A stretch of DNA of 64,000 nucleotides, taken from assembly GCA_051656645.1 (NCBI GenBank), contig JBOGCH010000020.1:154512-218511 (forward strand), read 5' to 3'. The DNA is from JBOGCH01 sp051656645 (GTDB taxonomy: Bacteria > Bacteroidota > Bacteroidia > Bacteroidales > Marinifilaceae). The translations under genes and the position numbers were made by a program. Below are positions 16,547 through 26,449 of this stretch, in pieces (the first letter of the stretch is position 1; each line of letters begins with the position of its first letter). The notes under the pieces were generated by a model. It made no database searches and was not told the origin of the DNA. It was given only the letters and a program-made list of their open reading frames with translations.

Positions 16547-19500
16547 TTATTTAAAGTTGCGTGAGTTAAACTTAGCCACCTTGCGGTTCATCTCGTCAAT
16601 GCCGCCGCGACCGAAGTAGGAGACGTGGGCAGGGATGCCTTTTTGCAAAGAAGTCAACACCGGACCAAGCGAGCGGATTAATGATGTTAGCTCAGGATCT
16701 GCACCCGAAGCACCATCCACGCCAACATATCTACCTTGCGCATATTGCGCAGTGCGTCCTGGATCACGACCTTTTGAGATATCTAATATTGAGCGATAAA
16801 GCTCAGGATAACGCAACACCATCCTATTAGTCGTCTCCCCGTCAATGACCATCTCCGGCTTCTTTTCCGAAAACAAACCTAAGGATGGCTTATCATATAT
16901 GCCTGTTTGTAAACTACTCACCATCTCTGCATTGTATAACTGTCCATCATCTGCTCCACGCACTGGATATCTACCTTTTGCAAACTGTTGCGAGGAAATA
17001 ACAGCTATTTGTGAAGCTGTCATAGCTGTTTGTGCCACCGTTGCCGCAGTCTTTAAAATAGTATCTGCGATAAGATTTCCTGTAGCTGTAGCGCTCCAAA
17101 TATTCATGATGGCCATACTCCCTGCAATCATCGCTTGCGCTATGGCCATCTTCTTTTCTTTCTCTGCATAGCGCTTGCGAATCAGCTCTTTCTCTACCTC
17201 ATTGTCGCCTGCAGCTTCAAGCTCTTTATTTTTTTGAGCCTCAAAAAAGTTAGTTGCAGCACTCAACGCCTGGTTCATCGACTGCAATGCGGATTGCGTC
17301 ATTTTAAGTCTGTCGCGCGAGTATTTCTTCGTCACCTCTGATTTCTGACGCTCATACTCCTCATGATTGATAAATCCGCGCTCATAATACGATGCAAGCA
17401 AATCCAACTCCCCCTGCAGGGAATCTTCGCTTCCAACCAGAGAGAAACGCATCGACTCTTCATCTTCATTTTCTTCCAATCCTAATCTTCGCCTTACCCG
17501 TTTTTTCTGCTTATTGTCGGCGTCGGCATTGTCCATTACCGTTTTCTCATTTTCCGAATCATCCGCTAAGTCAACCTCTGCCTTTGCCAAAAACTTATCA
17601 ATAAAGCCTGTGTCCGCTTGCTTGATGGTCTTAAGTGCATCTTGAAAACGTTTCTGAATAGCAATTTCTTTTTCTGCAATCTGCTCACGTAGCTTTAATT
17701 TTTTCTCCCCATCTTTTGTTTCCTCCGCAAGTTGCTGTTTCAAATGGGCCAACTGGAGCACTTCCAATTTACCTAAATACTCCTCTTCAGTAACCAATCT
17801 CCGGGCGTATTGCTCTTTAAGCAAAACAATTTCTTCGTTAAAATTGCGAGAAGCGACAACAGGAGATGTGTTAGGATCATCACTACTTCCGCCCGTGGAG
17901 CTACTTGTTGTTGTAGTTGTTGATGTGGTTGTTCCTGAAGAAAAAACACTATCAATCATTTCTTTCTCTTTTTCTAATGTTTTACGCGCTCCTTGAATTT
18001 GATTAATAAATACAGTAAGTGGATTAACTGTTGTAGTTATTCTTGCATACATACCTCCAGATATAGATATCGAATTAAATAATTTAACTATATCCTCAGT
18101 TTCTTTTGACAGTATACCGCTATTTAAGTCAGCTTTAATTCTAGTAAAGTATTCCTCTGATTTCATTCGTGGAAACTTACTGTCAAGTAGTTCTTTTATC
18201 TTTATAAGATTATCTACTTTACTTTTTACATGTGTATCCTCAGCAGTAGTTAATGCATTTGTTTTAGCTCTTTCCATAGCTGACTGCTTAGCTGCAGTTG
18301 TAATAGCATCATAGGCGCCTGCAATATCTTCTAATGATTTCTTCTCATCGTCTAACCCTTTTAAATACTGTCCGTACTTCGATAAAATAGTATCCTTCGC
18401 CTTCTGGTACTCCTCAGTACCTTTTTTAGCTCCATTTAACCTTCCGAAAAGTGTATCAATAGTTTCCTGCTCTTCTAAATATGCTCTATTAGCCTCTGTA
18501 TTGGCCTTATTTACCCTAAGTTGCATCTTCTCAAAATCGCCAAGTTGTGTACATAATTTATATATACCAACACCAAGAGCTGCAACAGCAGTAATAGCTG
18601 CTACCCATGGATTAACAGCCATAGCTTTATTAACCATAGCTATAGCTGCACTTAACTTCATTTTCGCAGCTGCTAAGATTTCTGTTTTCAGAATCCATGC
18701 CGATTGTAATGCATTTTGAACTTTTATTAAGGCAATATATGTTCCAATAACTCCGACAATATATAAAATGCTTGTGCCATACTTACCCAAAAAAGTAATC
18801 AAACGCATCAGTACGGTAACGCTTAAACTCATCGCACTTGTACACCCAATGTATGCAGGTTGTAGTTGCTTACCTAGAATGAGCACTTTTTCTTGAAATT
18901 GCTTCTTTACCTTTTCAACTTTCCCGGCAAGATTCTCATTTTTAATAGCGAACTCTTCATTTAGAGATACTCCTTCGTCAAATGCTTCGTTGGCCAATGC
19001 TTGTTGAGCGCGGAGAATCTCCGTATTGCTTGCAAGAGTACCAATAACGGCAACAGCTCTATCACCATTAACGCCGATATCGCCCATATTAGCCACCAAC
19101 TGTTCCATCTCTGCGTTGTCACCTTTCATGCCCTCCAGTACTTTAATCATAGCCTCATTTGCATCCTCTTTAACAAGCGTTGAAAAAGCGTTTACATCCA
19201 TACCGGCAATGCGCGCATACTCGGATGTTTTCTTAAACATACCGGTAACAAGCTGAGAATATACAGTACTACTAACCTCAGATGTTTGCCCTAACTTGTC
19301 AAGCGTTGCAGCTAATCCCATTACAGCAGAAATAGATACCCCGGCAGAGGGAGCAACCCCGGCAACACGTTTTGAAAACTCAACGATATAACCTTCGTTT
19401 GCCGTTGACGATGCGCCTAGTTCATTTATAACAGAACCTACTTTTAGTAGTCCTGTTTCAATACCAAACTGCTCTTGTACTTTAAAGATATCTACAAGTT

Positions 19501-20602
19501 TTCCAACCTGATTAATGGCGGCTTCAGTGTCACCACCAAGATCTTCTTTTAGAGCTACGTTTATTTTATCTGCCGATTCAACAAAACCCTCTATATTGTC
19601 AACTCCTTCAATACCAAGTTTTCCGGCAATTCTTGCAAGCCCTAGAAGCTCTTCCTGAGAGGAACGAGTATTGACTTGTTTAAGGCGCTCGTTTAGCTCC
19701 AAAACTGTTTCCTCGGCTAATCTTGTCGTCTTTTGTACATCCGATATTTTATCTGTAAACTCAACGTATTTATTGATTGCTTGCTTACCTGTAAATGCTA
19801 ATCCGGCAAGCGAGGCAACGGTGGTCATCACAATGTTAGAATACTTATTCATACCGTCCGCCATCCTGCTAATAGCACTTTGCGACTTTACAGTTGATAC
19901 CGTTAATTCATTATGTCTACGCTTCAATTGCTCTAGGTTTCGTTGATGCTGATGCCATGCAGGAGTATTGGGGTCTGTATTTCGGAACAAATCGTTTGTG
20001 CGCGATATCTCCTTATTCAGTTCTGCAATTGTGAGCGTATTTATATCCATTTTTTTGCGTAGCAAATTACTCTTTTCGCTCGCTTCGCTTAACTGTTGAT
20101 TGTGGGCTTGTACCTGTCTATTTAGCTCAGCTCGTTTCTCTGTCATTTGGCCGATACTCTGAGATAATTTAATGTTCGTTTTCTTAAGCTTATCCTGAGT
20201 TTCAATAGTTTTTTCATATATTTTGATAGACCTATTTAAAGAGGCTTCAGCTTTTAACATGTCGTCCTTCATTTTGAACCCATGCACAGTTTGCCTTTCC
20301 TGTGATGTAAGATTCTCGTAAGCTTTCTTTATTTCACGATATGATTCAGCACGACTATTTGCAATATTAATATATTCCTTTTCCTTAGTCATCATCTTTT
20401 CCAGACGCTCACTGTTTTTGCCCATCTGTACGGTGTTCTTCTCTATAAGCGTATCATATTTTTTGATTTCCGAATTAAGAGAATTAACAGTGCCATTCAA
20501 ATCTTTCATAGCACTTTCCAATTGGAATAGCTCGTTTTTTGCATCATCACCTTTTACTATGATGTTTGCAACGAGGTCTTCACTAACAATATTTTTAGCC
20601 AT
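16547..20602 (-). CDS. Phage tail tape measure protein
   Basis: 1351-aa protein. It has an N-terminal coiled coil (to about 240), a TP901-type core (about 270-560: FTDKISDVQKTTRLAEETV, ARIAGKLGIEGVDNI, a Gly-rich SVINELGASSTANEG), hydrophobic segments near 600-690 (YIVGVIGTYIALIKV, NPWVAAITAVAALGVGIYKL) and a second coiled coil near 1000-1180. It sets tail length and helps pass DNA through the membrane. By the usual rule of about 0.15 nm per residue, a tail near 200 nm would be expected (inference). It overlaps the upstream gene by 8 bp. Confidence 0.92.
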   Translation of the reverse strand: MAKNIVSEDLVANIIVKGDDAKNELFQLESAMKDLNGTVNSLNSEIKKYDTLIEKNTVQMGKNSERLEKMMTKEKEYINIANSRAESYREIKKAYENLTSQERQTVHGFKMKDDMLKAEASLNRSIKIYEKTIETQDKLKKTNIKLSQSIGQMTEKRAELNRQVQAHNQQLSEASEKSNLLRKKMDINTLTIAELNKEISRTNDLFRNTDPNTPAWHQHQRNLEQLKRRHNELTVSTVKSQSAISRMADGMNKYSNIVMTTVASLAGLAFTGKQAINKYVEFTDKISDVQKTTRLAEETVLELNERLKQVNTRSSQEELLGLARIAGKLGIEGVDNIEGFVESADKINVALKEDLGGDTEAAINQVGKLVDIFKVQEQFGIETGLLKVGSVINELGASSTANEGYIVEFSKRVAGVAPSAGVSISAVMGLAATLDKLGQTSEVSSTVYSQLVTGMFKKTSEYARIAGMDVNAFSTLVKEDANEAMIKVLEGMKGDNAEMEQLVANMGDIGVNGDRAVAVIGTLASNTEILRAQQALANEAFDEGVSLNEEFAIKNENLAGKVEKVKKQFQEKVLILGKQLQPAYIGCTSAMSLSVTVLMRLITFLGKYGTSILYIVGVIGTYIALIKVQNALQSAWILKTEILAAAKMKLSAAIAMVNKAMAVNPWVAAITAVAALGVGIYKLCTQLGDFEKMQLRVNKANTEANRAYLEEQETIDTLFGRLNGAKKGTEEYQKAKDTILSKYGQYLKGLDDEKKSLEDIAGAYDAITTAAKQSAMERAKTNALTTAEDTHVKSKVDNLIKIKELLDSKFPRMKSEEYFTRIKADLNSGILSKETEDIVKLFNSISISGGMYARITTTVNPLTVFINQIQGARKTLEKEKEMIDSVFSSGTTTSTTTTTSSSTGGSSDDPNTSPVVASRNFNEEIVLLKEQYARRLVTEEEYLGKLEVLQLAHLKQQLAEETKDGEKKLKLREQIAEKEIAIQKRFQDALKTIKQADTGFIDKFLAKAEVDLADDSENEKTVMDNADADNKQKKRVRRRLGLEENEDEESMRFSLVGSEDSLQGELDLLASYYERGFINHEEYERQKSEVTKKYSRDRLKMTQSALQSMNQALSAATNFFEAQKNKELEAAGDNEVEKELIRKRYAEKEKKMAIAQAMIAGSMAIMNIWSATATGNLIADTILKTAATVAQTAMTASQIAVISSQQFAKGRYPVRGADDGQLYNAEMVSSLQTGIYDKPSLGLFSEKKPEMVIDGETTNRMVLRYPELYRSILDISKGRDPGRTAQYAQGRYVGVDGASGADPELTSLIRSLGPVLTSLQKGIPAHVSYFGRGGIDEMNRKVAKFNSRNFK

Positions 20603-20981
20603 GTATTTCTAAGTTAAGTTCGTTTTTAATCTCTTCCATAACCTTTTCTGTTAAGCCAACGCGAAGTTGATTGCAAGTAGCAATAAAACATCCGTAGATA
20701 TAGCGGTTATGTATCTTTGCGCCACGCTTACGGCGGTTCTTGCCGCTTTTGGTTGTCACTGTCCTATTCATATCCAGGAAGCGTTCATAAATAGCATGCG
20801 ACAGCGCGAGCTTTGATTCTCCAGAACCTCCACCTGTCACTGTCATATCGCGCTTACTTAACAGCTCACCTGTGCGATACCTCAACTTCTTGTACAGCAC
20901 ATTGCCCTGATTTCGAAGCATTCGGCGCCCTTGCTCTTCAAGTACGCGCCGAATAAATCTATCTTCAATAATTTCTTTCAT
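20595..20981 (-). CDS. Hypothetical head-tail or tail assembly protein
   Basis: 128 aa, strongly basic, with alternating helical and loop segments (EEQGRRMLRNQGNVLYKKLRY). It stands directly before the tape measure gene and is linked to both neighbours by short overlaps (8 bp and 4 bp). The usual occupants of this slot are tail completion or tail chaperone proteins, but no family is recognised. Confidence 0.5.
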   Translation of the reverse strand: MKEIIEDRFIRRVLEEQGRRMLRNQGNVLYKKLRYRTGELLSKRDMTVTGGGSGESKLALSHAIYERFLDMNRTVTTKSGKNRRKRGAKIHNRYIYGCFIATCNQLRVGLTEKVMEEIKNELNLEIHG

Positions 20982-21403
20982 GCCTCACAAATAAACATCC
21001 ATCCTACATAGTCCTTGGCAAACACCTCTTGTGGCTCTATTGCTATGGAGTTGTAATCTAATTTTCTCACAAATAGATGCTCGCTTTGCGCGTCAGCAAT
21101 GATGGAATCTTTAAGAGCAATAATCATCCCTTCCGTTTCCTCGTATATGTCAAATTCCTCTTCGGCCGTTGCTTTAGGATCCTTGTACATCATAACTAGA
21201 TACAGGAGTGTTTTTACATCTCGGATATTATCTTGATACCCTCTCATGTTATAATCTGGCATCACAGCAATAAGAACTGAACCTGTAGCATCTCTTATTT
21301 TTTTCTTCGCATCTTCCTCAGTGACTGCAAATATTATCGTCTCGGCACCTATCACCTGTTGCAGATTATCACTGTACGCCTTAAACTCACTTAGATTTCC
21401 CAT
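20978..21403 (-). CDS. Hypothetical phage protein, tail completion candidate
   Basis: 141-aa acidic protein (MGNLSEFKAYSDNLQQVIG). It has an ATGA overlap with the next gene and a 17-bp overlap with the previous one. Its place between connector-like genes and tape measure suggests a tail-terminator or completion role. No recognisable motif. Confidence 0.5.
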   Translation of the reverse strand: MGNLSEFKAYSDNLQQVIGAETIIFAVTEEDAKKKIRDATGSVLIAVMPDYNMRGYQDNIRDVKTLLYLVMMYKDPKATAEEEFDIYEETEGMIIALKDSIIADAQSEHLFVRKLDYNSIAIEPQEVFAKDYVGWMFICEA

Positions 21404-22265
21404 ACTGATTTTTTATTTTCTTAGCCTCTTCATGCCACTGCAGGAGCTTAAGCATTATTAAAAAAAGGTTTGATTTTTCTACCTCTGCAAGTGGACCAAA
21501 CGTCCCGCTGTCTGCAACGCCCAGAAGTAACCCTGTTAGTCCTAAACTATTTTTATCCTCGTTGGATGATCCGGCGAACAGAGATGACAAATTGATGGTG
21601 TTACCTTCTAATTGTAAGTCACCTGTTTTTAAATATCTGTCGCACGATGCGAACCATAAAAACACATAAAATCGCAACTCTATAGGCGTCACCTTCATCT
21701 CATCAGCACGATGGAGACATTCGTCCGGATTAAAAGCTATCCGCAAATCTCCGTATTGCTTCGCGGTGTCACGCGGTCTGTAGAGTGTGGCGCATAGCAT
21801 ATTAAGAGCATCCGAATCTCCACTATTCAGATAGCGTAGGAAAGCATCGTATGCAGTTCTATACTCACCGAAAGTAATATTTAAGAGTGCAGTGTCTGGT
21901 CCTATCCAAGTATGCTCACCCACAGGAATTGATTTTATAATATTCTCAACAACATCAAATTTTATTGATACTTTTTCATTTTCTTCGTTAAAAACAAAGT
22001 CAATCATTTCCGCTAGTCTTGCCACATTATAATACTTCCGCTGTCGTTGTTGAGACGTAAGCATTTTATCCTTTTTCTCTTGAAAAGTAGTATGAGTAAT
22101 ACCTGCATAGATATAAAACAATCTTACCTTACACTCGAATACAGACATTCTACCTGTTGTCACCTCGATGGCCATGCGTAGCGTTGCCATCAATTGAGGC
22201 TTAGTTAGCTCCTCCCACATTTCCGGTAAGAGGAGCTTTTTGTTATTAATCAATACTTCTATCAT
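21387..22265 (-). CDS. Hypothetical structural/assembly protein
   Basis: 292-aa mostly helical protein beginning MIEVLINNKKLLLPEMWEEL. ATGA overlap with the upstream gene. It is not recognised beyond similarity in layout to conserved genes between portal and tape measure in Bacteroidota siphophages. Possible tail chaperone or adaptor. Confidence 0.5.
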   Translation of the reverse strand: MIEVLINNKKLLLPEMWEELTKPQLMATLRMAIEVTTGRMSVFECKVRLFYIYAGITHTTFQEKKDKMLTSQQRQRKYYNVARLAEMIDFVFNEENEKVSIKFDVVENIIKSIPVGEHTWIGPDTALLNITFGEYRTAYDAFLRYLNSGDSDALNMLCATLYRPRDTAKQYGDLRIAFNPDECLHRADEMKVTPIELRFYVFLWFASCDRYLKTGDLQLEGNTINLSSLFAGSSNEDKNSLGLTGLLLGVADSGTFGPLAEVEKSNLFLIMLKLLQWHEEAKKIKNQYGKSK

Positions 22266-23212
22266 ACCGATGCGTATTTGGAATTTCTGCGCTCTTTATG
22301 TTCAACTTCAACCGTTGCAAGCGGTGTAATAGAGGTAATATATCTCTGCAACGAGTTGCTAGCTCTGTCAGCATCCGATTTATAAACAGCCTCCATGGAT
22401 GCGATTAAATCTTTTGTTGCCGGCGTGCTTGACTTCATTGTATTGCGATCAGATGTAAACAATTGCACAACAGCATCAGGAAGAACAGATACAGATAAAC
22501 GCCTAACAGCTTTAGCCATTGTCAATGCCGGAATCAATTGAGTTATCATAAACAGGATCTCATTTTGTTCCTCGGTCAAAATTTCATCCTCAACCATCAC
22601 ACGCTTTAATTCCTTACATCTTGATTTACCAACAATCAATTCCACTTCACGTTCTGCCTGTCGTATGTAAGGCATAACGCGTAGAAAGAAACTGCGCGAT
22701 GAATCTATCGGAACGATATCATTAAACTGTACAGCCGATTTCACAAAGAGACTGTTCAGTTCTCGGCGTCTATCGCTCTCTTTCCACTCGATGATATCAT
22801 CAATGTTATCATCAAGGAATGAGATGAGCCTATCCACACACCTATTCGCCTTTTTAAGCATTGCCTTATCATCCTTTTCAAGCATCCATTCCCACGCCAT
22901 CGTTTCGGAATCCTTATCTATCATTACCCGGCGCCCTGAAGAGGAATGCGTTACATCGTTATTTTGCGCATAAGATAGATATCCTAAAATGGCAACAGGT
23001 AACTGTATGTGCTGTATCAGTTGATCATTTATTCCTTCTGGTGCTTCATTATAAGCATCTACAGCGCGTAGATAAACATCTTTTCCAATAACTGATATCA
23101 CATCTTCTGTAGCTAACTGTAGGTCTAACACAAAGTCCTCAAACTTTGTATTGCCGTCAATGAACGACGCAAATTTGCGTAACTCGCTAGTGGTTCTAAA
23201 TAATAAATCCAT
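22262..23212 (-). CDS. DUF6712-like head-tail connector candidate
   Basis: 316-aa protein, helical. It begins MDLLFRTTSELRKFASFIDG and contains VDAYNEAP and HIQLPVAILGYLSYAQNND. From memory this resembles the DUF6712 group of Bacteroidetes phage proteins found next to portal genes, where an adaptor role is likely. It sits 2 bp after the portal stop and overlaps the next gene by 4 bp. Confidence 0.5.
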   Translation of the reverse strand: MDLLFRTTSELRKFASFIDGNTKFEDFVLDLQLATEDVISVIGKDVYLRAVDAYNEAPEGINDQLIQHIQLPVAILGYLSYAQNNDVTHSSSGRRVMIDKDSETMAWEWMLEKDDKAMLKKANRCVDRLISFLDDNIDDIIEWKESDRRRELNSLFVKSAVQFNDIVPIDSSRSFFLRVMPYIRQAEREVELIVGKSRCKELKRVMVEDEILTEEQNEILFMITQLIPALTMAKAVRRLSVSVLPDAVVQLFTSDRNTMKSSTPATKDLIASMEAVYKSDADRASNSLQRYITSITPLATVEVEHKERRNSKYASV

Positions 23213-23214
23213 GG

Positions 23215-24564
23215 CTATATAGTATTAGTGGTTCTCTTTGATGGGGATACTTCCTGCTCTCGGTAAACTATCTGGTGATAAAATCCAAGTCGCAGTTTTT
23301 TTTGCGGAAAGTTTATCTCTATAGCTTTATTAATTCCTTGTAGTATTATTTCTTCTGGAATCACAGTATCTGACGCCAGGTATAACTTTAAAGCATATAG
23401 CATCTCACTACCTGACGATAGTTTACCATCAACCATAATGTTACTTAAAGAGGGGTGTAAACCTATTCCTGAAGTCGTGGCACTGTCTGCTTTTTCCGAT
23501 ACTTTTATTTGAGCTGAGATAAAGTCCGTTATTTTCTGGTCAATAGGCGATATCTTCCAAACAGACTCCTCGCCGTCATCATTTCTAATCGAAACAGAGT
23601 GAAAGAATTTACCTACATTTTTTTTCCCCGATAGCGCGCCTGCCAGCTTATCTAATACATCTAACTTGTGCTCTTCAAGCATTTCATCTTTGTATTCTTT
23701 ACCTGCGTTTAATGCGTCCATTTTCAGCTTATCTTCCATTTTCTCCCAATAGGCTTCCGGAGATTCGATATGAAAAGGAGCTGTTATGCTATTGTCTGTA
23801 ATGTATTTCAGTATTTGAGGCACGTCGCTCGAACGTTTTATCCATGGTATGGTGCCATAAAATGAAGGTAACGCGTACATATTGCGAGCAAATGTGTAGC
23901 CTTTGCGGTATGCTACAGAAACTCTATTACCAAATGGGTTCTGCGGATTAAAGGCAGGATATTTGGTAATCCCTTTTGTACAGTCGTTTTCAAAGTCACC
24001 AACATAAATTGCTTTTACATCTTCCAATCTTCTTGTTGGTGTCCATCCTAAACGCGCGTCAACTCCTGGTATCACTTCCAATTTCGCAATCTTACCATTT
24101 CCTATGCGCGCGCCTTTGTTAAGGTAGATCTTGTCAAAATAGCCATGCAGATATTTATATTCTGTCATTGCCATCTCAATATACTGAGTATAGTCCCACG
24201 ATCTTAACCAATTCCATATTTCAGGATCATCCACCCATTTACGCACTATCTGTCCGTTTTCGTACTCTTTTTTGTAGAGTTCCGGTCCATTGCCCCACAG
24301 CAAACCTTTTTCACGTTCTAATATTCCTGGAGCAAGGTTATTTTCATCCATTATATCACGGATAATAATCGGAAGATTATTATCGGCGCCATACGGTACT
24401 ATCGCTGCGCCACAAACGGTAACGGGTTCAAATTCCCATACTTTCTGCGCGCTCATATTATCGTCATACCCTGACATGGATGCTTGGTAAATGCCTGTGC
24501 CAACGCCGGGAATATTCACAAACGTAGTGCCATTAACTGACTTTATTTCATGCTTTTTTTTCAT
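23215..24564 (-). CDS. Phage portal protein
   Basis: 449-aa protein with portal-like features. It begins with a flexible tail followed by VVPYGADNNLP-type and GILEREKGLLWGNGP segments, then a helical stem region and a long helix near residues 290-330 (YWEKMEDKLKMDALNAGKEYKDEM). Its place between TerL and the connector/tape genes, with the capsid module upstream, fits a portal dodecamer subunit. The family call is by pattern and context. Confidence 0.7.
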   Translation of the reverse strand: MKKKHEIKSVNGTTFVNIPGVGTGIYQASMSGYDDNMSAQKVWEFEPVTVCGAAIVPYGADNNLPIIIRDIMDENNLAPGILEREKGLLWGNGPELYKKEYENGQIVRKWVDDPEIWNWLRSWDYTQYIEMAMTEYKYLHGYFDKIYLNKGARIGNGKIAKLEVIPGVDARLGWTPTRRLEDVKAIYVGDFENDCTKGITKYPAFNPQNPFGNRVSVAYRKGYTFARNMYALPSFYGTIPWIKRSSDVPQILKYITDNSITAPFHIESPEAYWEKMEDKLKMDALNAGKEYKDEMLEEHKLDVLDKLAGALSGKKNVGKFFHSVSIRNDDGEESVWKISPIDQKITDFISAQIKVSEKADSATTSGIGLHPSLSNIMVDGKLSSGSEMLYALKLYLASDTVIPEEIILQGINKAIEINFPQKKLRLGFYHQIVYREQEVSPSKRTTNTI

Positions 24565-24833
24565 CGTATCTCTATTTTTTCACCGTTAAAATCCATTAGA
24601 AGAGGAAAATAAAACTGCCGTGCCTCATTGTTTGTCAAGTCTTGATAAGCTATGAGGTAATCGGCATTCCGATAATTCACCGAGTTTACTCGCTTTCGTA
24701 AGCGCGCGGTTGTAACACACACTCTTCCTTCGGATGTGTGTGTGGTGCTGTTGAAACTCATAAAAGAGAAGGAGAACGAGCGTCCTTGCGCTGTTAACTC
24801 TCTCATTTTCCGTAGTGCATCGAATAATTTCAT
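24561..24833 (-). CDS. Small hypothetical phage protein
   Basis: 90-aa basic protein, first gene of the portal-tail operon, ATGA-coupled to the portal gene. It is unrecognised. Its start follows the late promoter -7 box by only 4 bp, so the transcript must have a very short leader. Confidence 0.55.
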   Translation of the reverse strand: MKLFDALRKMRELTAQGRSFSFSFMSFNSTTHTSEGRVCVTTARLRKRVNSVNYRNADYLIAYQDLTNNEARQFYFPLLMDFNGEKIEIR

Positions 24834-24837
24834 GATA

Positions 24838-24872
24838 CCAAAATAGAGCTACACAGCAACAATTTAAAGGAC
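24838..24872 (-). promoter_or_regulatory. Phage late promoter upstream of portal operon
   Basis: Minus-strand GTCCTTTA (24865-24872), 19-bp spacer, TATTTTGG (24838-24845). The -7 box is so close to the ATG (24833) that the transcript would be nearly leaderless. Confidence 0.65.
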
Positions 24873-24985
24873 AAAAGAAACCGAGACAGACAGCGGATGT
24901 CTTTATTTTAGATGGCATCAATGCGCATTCAGCCTGCCAACTTTTTGCTACTTTTTTTCGGCAGAAGATAAAAAGTAGCCAATGC

Positions 24986-25011
24986 AAAAAAGCCCCCTTT
25001 AGGAGGCTTTT
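24986..25011 (-). terminator. Terminator after radC-like gene
   Basis: On the minus strand AAAAGCCTCC and GGGGGCTTTT form a stem followed by a T-run, 17 bp after the radC-like stop. Confidence 0.8.
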
Positions 25012-25027
25012 AAGCAACTATCTTTAT

Positions 25028-25828
25028 TTAGAAATTCATATTCTCTACAAATGAATAATCTTCTTCATCCGTCAATATTACATGGTCTAAAAGCTGTATT
25101 TGTAGCAACTCACCAACCTTTTTAATATTGTTCGTTAATTCTATATCTTCTCTTGATGGTGTCGTTTCTCCTGATGGGTGATTATGCGCAACGATAAAAG
25201 AAACGGCATTAGATAATAAAAGAAATTGAGATAATAAACGCTTATCCACCGGCACAGAAGTAATATTTCCGGAGCTTAACATGGTATATCCTGATATTTT
25301 CAAAGCGGAATTAAGCGCAATAACAACAAAGCGCTCGCGGTAGGATATATCATCTTCCCATATCTGGCGCAAGAAGTCTACAACTTGCTTAGAGTTTACA
25401 ACTTTGCACGGATTTTCTTTCTTCCTGGTGTACGATATTTTAAACTCTCCTTTATAGGTCGGGTTATATGATGCAAGGCTATCGCTTGCCGTGTTTGCGC
25501 TATCGGATAATATCATAACCTGTTTATCTGAGAAAAGATAGGTTACAGGATAAAAAGAATATTCATCATCGCTATTTTTATCTACTTTTTGCTTTTGAGG
25601 CTTACCCCAAACCACGTAGGCTTTTTCTCCTCTCATAACTGTATAGCCACGTTTGCGCCACTCGTTGAAAGTGTGAAAGGTTGTAGCTCCGTTTGTGTTA
25701 TATATATGCGTTAATAACACTTGATTAACCGTTAGATTTTCCATTTTTTCAAGTCTTAGTTTACGTGCTTGGCTTGAAAATCTCTTTAATTGGTTGCGTG
25801 TCTCGCTAATTGTAGTAACTTTGTTCAT
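25028..25828 (-). CDS. ArdC-like/RadC (JAB) fusion protein
   Basis: 266 aa in two parts. The N-terminal part (about 20-75) resembles the ArdC-type ssDNA-binding domain (TFNEWRKRGYTVMRGEKAYVV). The C-terminal half is a RadC JAB/MPN domain with the JAMM metal site HNHPSGETTPSREDIELT (H-x-H-x7-S-x2-D). RadC-family proteins are common on mobile elements, but their activity is unsettled; ArdC relatives protect incoming DNA from restriction. It has its own promoter-like site and terminator between terL and the portal operon, in the manner of a moron gene. Confidence 0.8.
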   Translation of the reverse strand: MNKVTTISETRNQLKRFSSQARKLRLEKMENLTVNQVLLTHIYNTNGATTFHTFNEWRKRGYTVMRGEKAYVVWGKPQKQKVDKNSDDEYSFYPVTYLFSDKQVMILSDSANTASDSLASYNPTYKGEFKISYTRKKENPCKVVNSKQVVDFLRQIWEDDISYRERFVVIALNSALKISGYTMLSSGNITSVPVDKRLLSQFLLLSNAVSFIVAHNHPSGETTPSREDIELTNNIKKVGELLQIQLLDHVILTDEEDYSFVENMNF

Positions 25829-25941
25829 AACATTAGAATTAAGAGTTAAACGTTGAAATTCTGGTGTCGAGAGTAGAAAGGTCGCAACTTTTTACTCTCT
25901 TTTTTTATGTGTAATCGTCTTGTTTCCTTTTGATTACATAT

Positions 25942-25973
25942 CAAAGTTACCACTTTTTTAGCAAACAAACAAT
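25942..25973 (-). promoter_or_regulatory. Possible host-type promoter of radC-like gene
   Basis: Minus-strand -7 box TAACTTTG (25942-25949), a full match to TAnnTTTG, with ATTG (one base from TTTG) 20 bp upstream at 25970-25973. The leader would be about 110 nt. Confidence 0.5.
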
Positions 25974-26093
25974 ACACGCAAAGCAGTGTAAGTGTCGCAA
26001 TATCAAGCATATAGCATATAAAATACAATACATATATCTATCCCAATTCTACTAGTCATTTTAACAATACAATTGATTTTAAAAGTCAAAATT

Positions 26094-26265
26094 AAAAGAT
26101 GTGCCTTTACACGGCATTTATGCACTTTAATCAATTAACATTGGTTAAAGTAAAGTTAAAAACGGCATCTTTTACCCTGAAAACGCCAACATTTGGGGTG
26201 TGTTTTCAGGTGCTACCTTCGGGAGGCCTTTATTTATAAGGCTTCCCGTTTTTGTTTCTTTTTTT
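26094..26265 (+). ncRNA. Possible structured RNA with terminator
   Basis: Gene-free stretch with nested inverted repeats: AAAAGATG/CATCTTTT (26094-26101, 26166-26173) enclosing ACTTTAA/TTAAAGT (26124-26130, 26145-26151), then CCTGAAAAC/GTTTTCAGG (26176-26184, 26202-26210), then GGGAGGCCTT/AAGGCTTCCC (26221-26230, 26238-26247) followed by a T-rich tract. The polarity of the last hairpin implies a rightward transcript against all nearby genes. No clear promoter was found. Confidence 0.35.
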
Positions 26266-26349
26266 AAAAGAAATTCTAAACGAAAGTTTGCCGACCGCCC
26301 AACCGAAGCGTTGCAATCGCAACAAGAGCTATAATAGTGAAATATGACA

Positions 26350-26370
26350 ACGACCTACATACTAGGTCGT
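26350..26370. repeat. GACCTACA-type inverted repeat
   Basis: ACGACCTA / TAGGTCGT arms with a 5-nt spacer, containing the octamer GACCTACA (26352-26359) that is clustered at 35.4-35.8 and 45.3-45.5 kb. Confidence 0.55.
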
Positions 26371-26449
26371 TCCATTAATCCAACCACAAAGTGGTTACCT
26401 TTATATGTTAAATGAACATTTGTAGCGTACAGTACAACATTTTATACAC

